Of a DNA stretch of 64,000 nt, positions 1 to 11,700 are shown in pieces. Both the position numbers and the translations under genes were made by a program. The DNA lies in NCBI RefSeq assembly GCF_000002985.6, contig NC_003279.8:2046001-2110000 (forward strand), read 5' to 3'. Numbering within the stretch: position 1 is the first letter of the stretch; the number at the start of each line of letters is the position of its first letter. The DNA is from Caenorhabditis elegans. Taxonomy: Eukaryota > Nematoda > Chromadorea > Rhabditida > Rhabditidae. Under the pieces are notes generated by a model. That model saw only the letters and a list, made by a program, of their open reading frames with translations. It made no database searches and was not told where the DNA came from.

Positions 1-2405
1 TAAGAGAATACTCCCACTAATACAATTTTCTAAATTTTCTTTTTTTGTAAAAAAAAAATTTTTCACAGACATTTTCTAATAAATCAACTTGGATAAGTAT
101 TCAAACCTGTTGTCTGATTAAAAAATGTTTCATTATTTTCTTCTGAAAGATTATATTCCGAAAGAGGAAGAATTTTTGTATCATAACCAGCAATAAATTA
201 TGTGCTCGGTTATCTGTCGTTCACGAGAAGAACGAATCTAAAACGCAGTTTTTACGTATTTTCTCAAAAATTTACGAAATCCGCGCAAATTTTTCGATTG
301 TTCGATTTTTTTTAAATCGAAAAACAAAAAATTTTCGATTTTTTGATAACCGAGAAATCGAAAAACGAAAAATTTTCGATTTTTTGAAAACCGAAAAATC
401 GAAAAATTTTCGTTTCTCGATTTTTAAAAATTTTTAAGAATTTTTAGAAGAGATTTCTATATGTTTTTTGCGAAGCGAACTTTAAATACCTAGTTTATTC
501 CCCTACAAAAACCCCTTACAATAAGAAATGGGGGAAAAAAGTAGAGGTGGGGCCAACTAGGAGAAATCTTGAAGAGATCGGAGAATTGGGGGGAAAAACT
601 AGAGGGGGACCAACTTTGGAGATCGGAGAATTATAGAGATCGGGATATTAGAGATCGGGGATGATAGAGATGGGGGTGGAGAGCTAGATTTAGAACCGGG
701 AAGAGGAGATAAAGAAAAAACAACGTGATATGGGTGGGTTTGAAAGGAGGTAACAATCATATTAATTAATTAGGAAAAAATTTAAAAAAAAGGCGTATTT
801 CGTCATAGTGTAAGACTGGGGCAAGGCGGAGAGGTCGGCGGTGGGTGGTCCTGAAATAAAACATTTAGCTGAAAAATTATCGGAATAACAACTTACAGTC
901 AGTGGCTTAGGCAATTGCCTTACTTTCTCCAATTGAACACGATGAAACCGCGCTGAAAATATATTAATTATTAAAATTATTCGATAAAAAAGCTCGAAAA
1001 ACAAAAATAAAACTGTATCTGATAATGGATGATTAGGTACAGTAGAGCAACGAACGCTCTATCCGCGGAAAAAGGTGATTTTGGAAGAAGTTAGTGAATT
1101 GTAACCAACATATTTGATTTTAGAAAAATTCGGAGAATATTTTAAGCAAAAAAATATCGAAAATCGATGGGAAACTGAAGAAAATCGAATCGAAAAAAGA
1201 AAAATGGGCACACGAAAAGAGAAGAGAGAGAAGAGAGCGAGGTACGGTCACACTCGTTTCAACTGTGTGTGTTTTTTTTCCGTTTTTCGATTCGATTTTC
1301 TTCAGTTTCCCCTCGATTTTCGATATTTTTTTGCTTAAAATGTTCTCCGAATTTTTCTAAAATCAAATATGTTGGTTACAATTCACTAACTTCTTCCAAA
1401 ATCACCTTTTTCCGCGGATAGAGCGTTCGTTGCTCTACTGTACCTAATCATCCATTATCAGATACAGTTTTATTTTTGTTTTTCGAGCTTTTTTATCGAA
1501 TAATTTTAATAATTAATATATTTTCAGCGCGGTTTCATCGTGTTCAATTGGAGAAAGTAAGGCAATTGCCTAAGCCACTGACTGTAAGTTGTTATTCCGA
1601 TAATTTTTCAGCTAAATGTTTTATTTCAGGACCACCCACCGCCGACCTCTCCGCCTTGCCCCAGTCTTACACTATGACGAAATACGCCTTTTTTTTAAAT
1701 TTTTTCCTAATTAATTAATATGATTGTTACCTCCTTTCAAACCCACCCATATCACGTTGTTTTTTCTTTATCTCCTCTTCCCGGTTCTAAATCTAGCTCT
1801 CCACCCCCATCTCTATCATCCCCGATCTCTAATATCCCGATCTCTATAATTCTCCGATCTCCAAAGTTGGTCCCCCTCTAGTTTTTCCCCCCAATTCTCC
1901 GATCTCTTCAAGATTTCTCCTAGTTGGTCCCACTTCTACTTTTTTCCCCCAACTAGGTATTTAAAGTTCTCTTCGCAAAAAACATATAGAAATCTCTTCT
2001 AAAAATTCTTAAAAAATTTTTAAACATCGAAAAACGAAAATTTTTCGATTTTTCGGTTTTCAAAAAATCGAAAATTTTTCGTTTTTCGATTTTTAAAAAA
2101 TCGAACAATCGAAAAATTTGCGCGGATTTCGTAAATTTTTGAGAAAATACGTAAAAACTCCGTTTTAGATTCGTTCTTCTCGTGAACGACAGATAACCGA
2201 GCACATAATTTATTGCTGGTTATGATACAAAAATTCTTCCTCTTTCGGAATATAATCTTTCAGAAGAAAATAATGAAACATTTTTTAATCAGACAACAGG
2301 TTTGAATACTTATCCAAGTTGAATTATTAGAAAATGTCTGTGAAACATTTTTTTTTTACAAAAAAAGAAAATTTAGAAAATTGTATGAGTGGGAGCATTC
2401 TCTTA
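1..2405. repeat. Large (~2.4 kb) imperfect palindrome, left end cut by window edge
   Basis: The sequence from position 1 to about 1232 is repeated in reverse complement from about 1245 to 2405. For example, 762-1004 on the minus strand and 1476-1718 on the plus strand encode the identical 80-residue frame. Indels shift the pairing: AT-rich copies around 300-430 and a short insert near 495-530 are absent from the right arm. The arms hold exon-like scraps (TTTTCAG at 1524, ACTGTAAGTT at 1580) and GA-rich short direct repeats (545-720), but no recognisable protein. It could be a foldback element or an inverted duplication. The left arm may continue beyond the window. Confidence 0.93.
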
Positions 2406-2525
2406 TACGGACAATGAGAATTTTGTCAGTATAAGAGAAAATTTAGAAAATTGTATGAGTGGGAGCTTTTGAAGTACTGCGAATTCTCTTATACGGACAA
2501 TGAGCACTTTGTCAGTATAAGAGAC
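2367..2525. repeat. Short direct repeats at the right edge of the palindrome
   Basis: A unit containing GAAAATTTAGAAAATTG and CTCTTATACGGACAATGAG occurs at 2367-2441 and again at 2440-2522, with about 12 extra bases in the second copy. The first half of the unit is also the end of the palindrome arm, so the palindrome edge itself has been duplicated. Confidence 0.8.
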
Positions 2526-3139
2526 ACGTAAGCATGCGAGCAATATTTTGTAAGCATAAGATCACGTAAGCATTAGAGCACGCGTAAGAGTTAGAGTGGT
2601 AAGAGTTAGAGAACGTACTATTGGGAGTATTTGCCTTGGGCTCAAATAAGCCATACAAAGTGCTGAACTATGAAGAATAATGCTTCAACATTACATTACT
2701 TACAAAAAATCAGGTTGAAAGCAATATTTACTGTCGTTCGCCATAATGAGACGACGAATCTTACAGCTCCTCGACTTGGATCCAACTCCAGAAGCGGGAT
2801 CCCCAGTGAAATCAATAACTTCAGAACGATTTAGCCTTCCGCATTTTCATTTATTGAATTACTATTTGGTTTGATACAATAAAGTGTTGAGATACAATAA
2901 AGTGCAAATTGATGAGCATGATAGCAATCCAGGTGAACATATTAGTGAAGTGATGTTGATGAGGAAATAGAGAGACCGGAGTAAAACTCCCTACATACCC
3001 CTAGGTGGGTTCTGCGGGAGGAATGAATAGTTTGAGAAATTGAAGGATGATAAAACAAGAAGAGAGCAAATTAACAATAAATTTTTGGCGGGTAAAGGAA
3101 CAAATTGTACACAAAAGGGAATTACTGGCAGGTCAAAAT
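2526..3139. other. Gene-free stretch, possible retrotransposon 3' non-coding/LTR remnant
   Basis: There is no convincing coding sequence. It lies immediately downstream, on the minus strand, of the BEL/Pao pol stop codon, where a polypurine tract and 3' LTR would be expected. No partner LTR is recognisable at the gag end, so an LTR cannot be proven from this window. Confidence 0.35.
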
Positions 3140-4094
3140 TTAATATTTAAACCTAACGTTTTGCCGCATTTCTGTCGATGCAAATGCGCTCCGCCGCACT
3201 CGATTATCGATTTCTTCCTTCTTTCCTTCGCGTAGAGCTGTTCTGCGCGACACTCCAGGGAAAGAAAACTCTCTGAATTTGGCTGGAATTCTGAGAGGTC
3301 TTGTTTTTGCAGCTCTTTTCAGGTGTGCACGTCCATCTTCTCGCTCCTCTTCTGGATCCTTGTCAACATTCACATCCTGTTCTTCGGTCACTGCGCCTTC
3401 CTTCGGAATATCTTCTTCTGGATTTTTAGCCGTTCCCGCTTCCTGCTCATCGGCCGCATCCACGTCCTCGACTGCCACGTCATCGTCTGGCCCTTCCTCT
3501 TCCTGAGCAACTTGAATTCGAATTCCCGTATTCTCCAGTGGAATCAGCAGATTCACTGGTTTCTCGACAATTCTCTTTCCCATTTTTACCATCACAGATT
3601 GCACCTCTCCATCTGGATTTTTCCTGTTCAGCTCCACGATCCTCGCCATTGGCCATGCATAACGCGGTAGCAATTTCTGGAATACCAAAACCACTTGACC
3701 AATTTCAGGTTTCAGCCTCGACGTCGCCTTCTTATGATGCTCCACATCTCTCAATGCTGCTATATATGACTTGCTGAACTCCTTCCATAGCTGTTCCTTG
3801 ATAATTCTGAGTTTCTCCATCAACTGTCTCGTCAACTTTCCACTTTCTCCACCTTGTATCGCTTCGAATATCGATTTGTGATGTTCTGGCCGTGTCAGTT
3901 GAGCATTATACGATATGAAATCTGCTGGTCGAATCGCTGGAGCATCGTCCGGATCTTTCTTGTTTGGTGTTATTGGCCTTGAATTAATTATTCCTTCTGT
4001 TTCAATTACCAGCGTTTCCAGCTCCAAAATCGTAACAACTTGTTTCCCAAGGACTTTGTACAGGACATTTTTGATTAGCGCAACTAATCTTTCA
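3140..4094 (-). pseudogene. BEL/Pao pol, 3' part: integrase C-terminus and DUF5641-like region
   Basis: The frame resumes at the residue after the integrase catalytic glutamate and runs through a basic region with a W-P-x-A-R-I motif and a P-x-x-L-L-I-P-L-E end, typical of the DUF5641 domain that closes BEL/Pao pol. An acidic Glu/Asp-rich tail and a basic terminus precede the stop at 3140. The open frame extends artificially to 4246 because it reads into the inserted DNA transposon. It is separated from the rest of pol by that insertion, so it cannot be expressed as one protein. Confidence 0.88.
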
Positions 4095-4996
4095 CACGGT
4101 ATCACAAAAACTAGATCTCTCGTAAAATTTGAGAAAGATCTCGCAGGTACGCAGTGAAATGGTCCGCAATGTGTCATCGCGGTGTTTGCGTACTTGCGTA
4201 CCGTAGTCCGCAAAACATTGCAGCGGCAAATAGATTTTTGAAGCAAATTTTAGCAGAAAAAAGGCAGAATTAATAGTTTCAAGGTGAAAAAAAAAATAAA
4301 AAATAGATTTTATTATTCAATTTAGTAGCTAACAATTGAGAATTGAATTATTGAAACACAGAAAAATTAATTTTGAACAGTAAAACAAAGAAATAATCGA
4401 AACGGAAGATTGAAAATTGAAAAATACATACAAATCGATTCAAAAAACGAATTTAATATGTGGAATCAGCCTCCTTCTTCGCTTTACGGATGCAAGTTGA
4501 AATTTTTCTTGGTAAAACTTTCGAAAATAAGGAAACCCGGTGAAATTTCTTAATTGCCTCGACTCCTGGTGAACTTTTTGAGATAAATCCATCGAAATTT
4601 TGCTGAGTAGCTCATTGACAAGGTTTCAATCTGAAATTTCATAAAATCAATTATTTTCGAATAATTTTAATCCCAACAAACCGAAGGAAATCCTGAATTT
4701 TAGCTTTTCGATAGAATCCTAAGGTGTCACATCGACAATTTTCCAAGTTGAAAGAAACCATGTGGAGCATCTCCGCTTATAATATCCTCGACAAAATATT
4801 GATGAGAAATCCATCAAATTTGCACCGAGTATCTGCTTGTCAATGTTTTTACCTGAAATTTAATGAAATTAATAATTTTTTAATAATTTTAAGCACAACT
4901 AACCATAGAAAATCCCGAATTTTATGATATTGAGGAAATCCCGAAATTTTAATTGCGAAAAGGTTCAGAATTGTGTGAGGGAGAGCGCTGGGTGGT

Positions 4997-7701
4997 TTAT
5001 TGGGAAGACGAGGCGTCCTGCAAAGAAAATGTTACGATTTGTTTTTTTGAAAGGTTCCACTTACTTCCTCCATATCAGAAATTAGATTGCTACATGACAG
5101 CTCCTTAGCAATGTACAGGTATCTTTTCCCTGTGTTTCTAACCGAGTGGAAGCGTCTTTCGAGGCGATTGAAAACGGCATGAAGCGATTCGATTCCTTGC
5201 TCCGAAAGCCTTCCCAAATTCCTTTCCGTTTTTGCGACTTCTACTACGTGAGCAACCAGGACATGCAATTTTTGAGTGATTGATTCTTCTGGGTGGGCAG
5301 CTTGTAGGAATTCAACGAATTCCTTCATCGACTCATCCAATTCGCTGATGTCATCGTCAGAGAGCAATCGATTGGCCGACAATGACATGATTTTGGACAG
5401 CCTGCTCATCGCGTTCTTGACATTCAGAAGCATCGGAGTCATGTGGTTTTTCAGATTTTTGAATGCAGCTGTGACACCTTTCTCAGACAAAATCAGCTTC
5501 GTGTGATTTCCAGTGTACATTTGAAACCACGCTCGGCGTGTTGCACCAACTTCTTCCAGATCATTCTCAAATTGTTTAAGATATCCACCAGCAAGTCCAT
5601 CCAGCGTCTCGTCCAATAACACTTTTTCTTCTTTCAGAGCAGTAAACTGTGCTTTCATCTCTCTTTTTCTCTTAAGTGGTGAAGCTTCGAATTTTTTGTT
5701 CGCGTCTTGAATCTTCAAATCGGCAACTCTTTTTGTCTCTTCTTTATTTCTTCGAATTTCAAATGATGTTTTATTGTCTAAACTCACAACGGCCATCCAA
5801 ATCGGCTCAAAGATGTATTTCGTGAACAGTCCGACAATCAAGTGTAGCATTGCAGGCAAGTAGTGTTCCAACTTGACATTTTGAAGAATTGGTCCACTTC
5901 CGCATCTGACGCCAAAGCTACCGTATTTAGAATTGAGCTTGTAAGAATTCATTGTTTTCAAGAAATATATCTTTTGCAAGTTCAGATCTTTAAGCTTTTG
6001 CATCAGTCCTCCTCTTGGATTGGTTTCGAAACAAAACGGGCAAAAATAGGTGGCACATTGTTTTTTATGTGACAGTAAATCACATGTAAACTTAAAATCA
6101 CCGACTACTTTTTGGACAACGCCACGTGTCACCACCCTTCCATCTTCCATATAGGTGATGCTGGTGAAGTTGTTGATCTTCACGATAAGATCAGACAGGT
6201 AGGCCATGATAAGTTCCCGCGAATCAGAGTCATCAAAAACAGCGAGAAGGACGATTCGGTGCGGCGAGTTCGCATGATCACAATTTCCGATCAGAAGACA
6301 AAGTTTCGTCGTTCCTCCTCCCGAATCTCCACCAATTCCGATAACAATTTTGCCATCGGTATAGGAATCATGGCGTAATTGTTTTGATACAGACAAACGC
6401 TCCAGCTTCGGAATGACACTTTTCTCGACATCGATAATTTTGACAACGGTCACCTTTTCTCCTTTTGATATATATGTTGTGGCCTTATAATTGTCGATAG
6501 TTGACATTCTCGTTTTCCGTTGCATCGTCAAATTAATAGTTGGCATGATTTCAAGATCGGTGAACATCTTATAGTTTTGCTTCACCCGCCGCAATTGATT
6601 GTTAGAGAATCTACATTTTTCTTGAAAAATAATCGTTTGCCAATGCGTCAATTGGACTTGGAAGGACTGCGAATCATTTTGTTGGAGATATTTCTGGAAA
6701 TCAATCATGAAATTACGAATATCCTCTTCTCGACTGATTCGTTGAAGCAAATCCAGTGCCAAATCTATCCTAGATTTTCCAGAGAACGATTCCTTCTTCG
6801 CAACTCTGATATCCATATTATTCTGTACTTTTTCGCCCTTGACGTAATTTGAGCGATTTGTTTTCTTAATATCAGATTTTCGTTGGTTTTCCGTTTTGAT
6901 GTTTTTCTTATTGAAATTATCTCTTTCCTTTGCATGAAAAATTCATCAGAAAAAACGGCAAACTCGTCGTCTCTCTCCATCAACCGATTTAGAAGTGTCT
7001 CTTCGTCAATGTCTGTTCTTGGATTGAGCTGGACCGAATGGTTTGAGCTGGACAGGATGGCGGTTCTGAAATGGAAAATTGAATAAACAATCAACAACAA
7101 AGAAATAAATCTACCTCTGATATGCTATCCAAAATGGAATCAACTTCTAGAAATCTCATTCGTTCTCTACTCAAGTCTTCTCTAATTCCCTTCACATATG
7201 GTGTCTCATTCGAAAACACGCCGACGCTGTCACTCGATGAATAGAGTGGACTTGACGATCTTTCAAAAGAGTGTGGTGTTCTTGGAGGTGATGAAGAAGA
7301 TTCCGCAATAGAAGAAGTTGATGGTTGTGTGTCGAACGGCTGGAAAAATTATTTTTAAAATATTATAATCGTCTTAGGATCCGAGTTGTAGCATGGATTA
7401 ATTCACTTACAATATCAGTTTCAGGTGTTATTGTCAGATTCAAATCGATATTGCGTTTCGACTCCACATCCAGATTATCATCAAAATCCACAAATGGAGA
7501 CACTCGTCTTCTCTCAGGAGTGATCTGCGCATCTCCGTTTCTGTCAAGAGCTTCTGTCAATTCTACATTCGACAGGTTTAGGTCCAGGGAAGCATTTCTT
7601 TCAGTATTTGAATTTTCGTCTTCTTCATCTTTTTTCCATCGTCGTTTCCGAGCATTTAGAAGATTTGAAGACCATGCTGATTGATTTGATGGAGGAGGCA
7701 T
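4997..7701 (-). CDS. Probable transposase gene of the inserted DNA transposon, multi-exon
   Basis: Readable exons (minus strand): 7701-7411 (97 codons, ATG preceded by TTTTCAG), 7339-7115 (75 codons, Ser-rich), 7065 to about 6820 (charged, helical), a long exon ending at 5065, and 5017-4997 giving the stop. The main frame of about 594 codons starts at an ATG at 6816. It contains a striking G-G-D-S-G-G-G-T-T-K motif (about residue 160), a Cys/His cluster with C-P-F-C, and several coiled-coil-like Lys/Glu stretches. The junction from the 7115 exon to the 7065 exon does not keep frame, and the 7065 exon and the long exon are also in different frames near 6820-6930. Either the copy is broken or there is splicing I have not seen. 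The function follows from location inside the element; I cannot point to a DDE triad with certainty. Confidence 0.65.
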
Positions 7702-7722
7702 CTGAAAAAAAAATTTTTTACT

Positions 7723-8450
7723 CAATTTTCAGTGAAAAAAATTTACTTTTGGAAAATTTTAAGTGAAAAATGTACGATTTGTGTATATGTTTGCCTTTAT
7801 CTTGTAGAGAATTTTTAGCTGATTCTAATTCGGCAATAAAAATAAAACATTTTGTGATTTTTTTCGAAAAAAATCATTTTTCCTCCATTTTCAGTGCAAA
7901 ATTTTAGTTTCGAAAAAATTTTCTTGAAGAATGTACGATTTCTAAAAAATTCTCTCTGTATCTTGCTTAAAATTAACAGTTCTTTCTCTTTGAAGCAAAA
8001 AACTAACACATTTTGTGATTTTTTTGGCAAAAAAAATTATTTTATAAATTCTTATTACAAAAAAAAATTTTTTCGAAAAAATTTTAATGAAAAATTAAGA
8101 TTTCTCTATGAATTGAGTTCCATCTTATACACAATTAAATTTTGATCATAAAACAACTATAAATCGTAAAGAGTTTTTGATTTTCTTGAAAAAGGGAACG
8201 TTTTTAAAAACTATTTTCAGTGAAAAAAATTTACTTTTGGAAAATTTTAAGTGAAAAATGTACGATTCGTGTATATGTTTGCCTTTATCTTGTAGAGATT
8301 TTTTAGCTGATTCTAATTCGGCAATAAAAATATAACATTTTGTGATTTTTTTCGAAAAAAATCATTTTTCCTCCATTTTCAGTGCAAAATTTTAGTTTCG
8401 AAAAAAAAATTAATGAAGAAGGTACGATTTCTAAAAAATTCGGCCCGTAT
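7723..8450. repeat. Internal direct repeat of about 235 bp (two copies)
   Basis: The segment starting ATTTTCAGTGAAAAAAATTT at 7723-7955 recurs at 8213-8450 with few differences. It lies upstream (minus-strand sense) of the transposase gene, inside the DNA transposon. An AT-rich spacer separates the copies. Confidence 0.85.
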
Positions 8451-8537
8451 CTTGTTCAGAATTTTTAGCTCTCTCTTTTTCAATCAAAAAAATAAAATAT
8501 TTTGTGATTTTTTAAGAGAACTCGTCAAAAAACTCAC

Positions 8538-8606
8538 TTAATTCGTTTTCCTTTCTGCCCACGCCGACGCTCCTTTGTTTTCCTCGAATTTTTTCGCTTA
8601 CTACCT
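8538..8606 (-). other. Possible small upstream exon of the transposon gene
   Basis: On the minus strand a TTGTTTCAG acceptor is followed by about 65 bases that can encode a very basic segment, ending in a GTGAGT donor. It lies inside the DNA transposon and upstream of its first clear exon. No start codon or joined frame could be shown, so this is only a candidate. Confidence 0.25.
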
Positions 8607-8778
8607 GAAACAAGACACACTTTTTCGATTTTACAAAAAAAAATAACAAAAAAGATACGGAAAAACGGTTAAAATCGGCAAAAAACGGAGAGAATCGATG
8701 CCGAGTGAAAGGCTTGAAATTTAAACAATTGTTCGCAATAGAGCGTGTTTGCCTCCATCTAGAGATTGAACCACCGTG

Positions 8779-11700
8779 TTCATAAACTCCTCCTTGCCAC
8801 GGCGCTCCTGGTACAATATGTTTAATCTTAATTTGATTGCTTGCCAAATATGACGTCATCAATTCACAACCATCTACTGCCGTCGCCAAATCCTGATTAA
8901 TAATAGAAAATCCTAATTTAAACGATGGGGCATTGTCTGATAAAATTGTTTCAGGTATCCCACGTCTCGAAATCATCCTTTTCAGAGCATTAATGAATCC
9001 AAAGCTTGTATTGTCAGTAACCAGCTCCAGATGTACTGCTCTTGTTACGACGCAAGTTGCCAACATAATCCAACTTTTTTCACGTTCTTCACCGATTTTA
9101 TATGCGATCGGACCGATGTAGTCGACTCCAATATGCTTAAAAGGACCCGCGAAATCCGTTCTTTCAGGTGGTATCTCCGTCGTCCCAGGATAATTGAAGC
9201 TTCTCGCATGTTGTTTTCTGCATATTACACAATCGTTCCTCAATTTCTTGGCCGTCTGAACCATCTTTTCCATCCAATATTTTGTCTGGAATTCGCTGAT
9301 CATATCCTGTATTCCCTGATGTTTCAATTTTTCGTGGATTTCCATGAATATGAGCCGTGCCAACGGATGAGTATGTGCAAATACTATCGGATTTCTCATT
9401 TCTTCGGCAATTCTCGGATTCTCGGTTCTGTTGAGCCTTGTCATGATCCTCCAAATTCCGTCTTTTCCCAATTTCTTTTTCTTCACACCGCCTGCTTTCC
9501 ATCCGAATCTCACTTTTGCATCTTCGTAGTGTTGCTGCATTATGAACCTTCTTGCAATTCTCCTTTTTTCAACTTCATCTCCCTCGAAATCGGCTTTATT
9601 GAACTCTCGGATTACTGTAGATTCCGCTTCTCTTCTCTTCTCCAATTCCCTTCTTTTCATCATTTTTTTCCAACAATTATTGATAAATTGAAATACTTTT
9701 TTCACAGTAATCGTCAGTCTTCTCATACATTTCGCAGATTCGAAAGGTACAATTGTGGCTTTTTTGAATATTTCCATCGATTTTATTTCTGTTTTGATGA
9801 CGTCCGCCTCTGTTTCCTTTATAATTTCCGCTTCAACTGCTTGTCTCCGGAATTCGTAAGGATCTGCTGGAGTTCCATTCAACTTCTTTGGCCACCCATC
9901 TTCGTCTTTCTCGAGGAATTCTGGACCACATTTCCATAATTTGTGATTTTTTAGCTCTTCTATCGAACATCCGCGTGTCGCTAAATCTGCTGGATTCTGC
10001 TCACTCTCGACGTATCGTACTGTTGAAGATGCTCCAAACTCCTCTCGAATCGTATTCATATTTCCTTTTACAGCTTTCACCCTGTTCTCTATCCACCTGC
10101 TATCTGACATTGATCTGGTTTTGCTCGTAGTCCAATATATTGTGCACGTGGAATCTGAGAAAAACGTCACTCTTTTAATCGGAATTTGAATTTCTTTTAA
10201 CGTGTAGACCGCCGCGTTCGAAGCCAACTCCAATGAAATTAACTCCATTTTTGGAATTGTAAATTCAGTTCCTCCATTCGCCGGCTTCATCCTTGCTTTT
10301 GACATCACCAACGACGTCTCCACTGCACCATCCGGATAAGTGAATCTCAAATAAATCGCTGCTGCATATGTCCATTTTGAAGCGTCGGAAAATGCAATGA
10401 GCTCTACTTCTTCGAAATCCATAATTCTTGACAATTTCCTCGGAATGACGTATACCTTTTCTGTGAACTGGCTCTTCACTTCTTCCCAGGTATTTATCAG
10501 TTCTTCTGGAATTTTGTCCTTCCACTCCAATTTGAAATTCCAGAGTTGTTGAATCAGCTGTCGCAATTTTACCGTAATCGGTGTCATCAATCCACACGGA
10601 TCGTAATTCGAGGCATTAAAAGCCACTATTTGCCTCTTCGTCGGAATTCCTTCTGGTGGCGTCGCAATTTTGATCTCCAACGTGTCCAACAACGAGTTCC
10701 AAACATGTCCGAGTAGCTTACAGTGTGCTCCTTTTGCTCTATCTTCCGGCTCCATTTTTTCCGTTGCTTCTCCTGCATTTGTGACAAATTCCCTGATTTT
10801 CATGTGCATTCTCGTAAAAACTTCTTTTTGATCCTCGTACAGCTGAAGGATCTCCTTTTCCGATTCTGCTAACATCGCCACATTATCGACGTACAGATTG
10901 GTTTTTATCTGATTATTGATTTCATGTGGAAAAATATCCAGGTACAAAAGAATTGTCCCCGCGAGTAGGAAAGGTGAACATACACATCCGAACGTAATCC
11001 TCGTTGAACGAAGCTCGATAAAATTTCCTGGTATCGGACCTTTTTCGACATCTTTGAACCATAGAAATCTAGTCAAATTTCTGCAACTCCTTGCTAATCC
11101 AACTTTATGGAACGCTTTTTCCAGATCCGATACGACTAGAAACGATCTATTTCGACATCTCATTAGGATCCCTTGAATTTTGTTCATCAGTGGAGGACCC
11201 GCGTGAAGCACATTATTAAGCGACAATTCGCCTTTTGCATGAGAAGAAGCGTCCGTAACCATCCTTGTCTTCGTTGTTTGAGATTCTTCTTTAATCACTA
11301 TTCCCAATGGATTGTAGAAAATCGGACCGTCGCCATCCATCTCCGGCTTCACAATTTCCGTAATTCCAGCTTCTAGTTGCTCTCTTATCGCTCTATCTGC
11401 CGCTGCTCTCGTCGATTTATCTCGCATTTTCGTATTGAACAAGGAGATCAGTTTTTTGTGAGCCAAATTTCTATTGTCCTTCAGCTCATTCTCTCTTCCA
11501 TTGAAAGGTAACATGACTTGGATTCGTCCTGTCTCATCTCTGGAAGCCGACCTTTTGAATTGCTCAATTAGTTCTTCGTTTATTGCTTCTTTCGATTTCA
11601 GAGCACTCGGCTTTTCGATTCCGATTGTCTCGAGATCCATTGACTTCTCAACTAATTTTGCGAGCTTCTGCTGGGATTGTTGTTTCTCTTTTCTTGATTC

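Larger units (their letters stand above)
4095..8778 (-). mobile_element. DNA transposon (4,684 bp) inserted in the retrotransposon integrase; CMC/Chapaev-like by termini
   Basis: The element begins CACGGT at 4095 and ends ACCGTG at 8778. Beyond the six perfect terminal bases the inverted repeats are short and imperfect, with CTAGAT shared about 16 bases in. It is flanked by TTCA at 4091-4094 and TTCA at 8779-8782, a 4-bp target duplication. Removing the element and one TTCA puts the integrase back in a single frame, which confirms both boundaries. CAC ends with a 4-bp duplication resemble the Chapaev branch of the CMC superfamily, but that assignment is inference. It carries one multi-exon gene on the minus strand. 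Confidence 0.92.

Noticed and set aside
762..1718. Two identical 80-codon frames
   Set aside because: They are the two arms of the palindrome and read through splice-like signals; no family match.
2526..3139. A defined LTR for the BEL/Pao element
   Set aside because: No second copy at the other end to pair with, so boundaries cannot be shown.
9031..9939. 302-codon plus-strand frame
   Set aside because: It is the antisense shadow of the retrotransposon pol frame.
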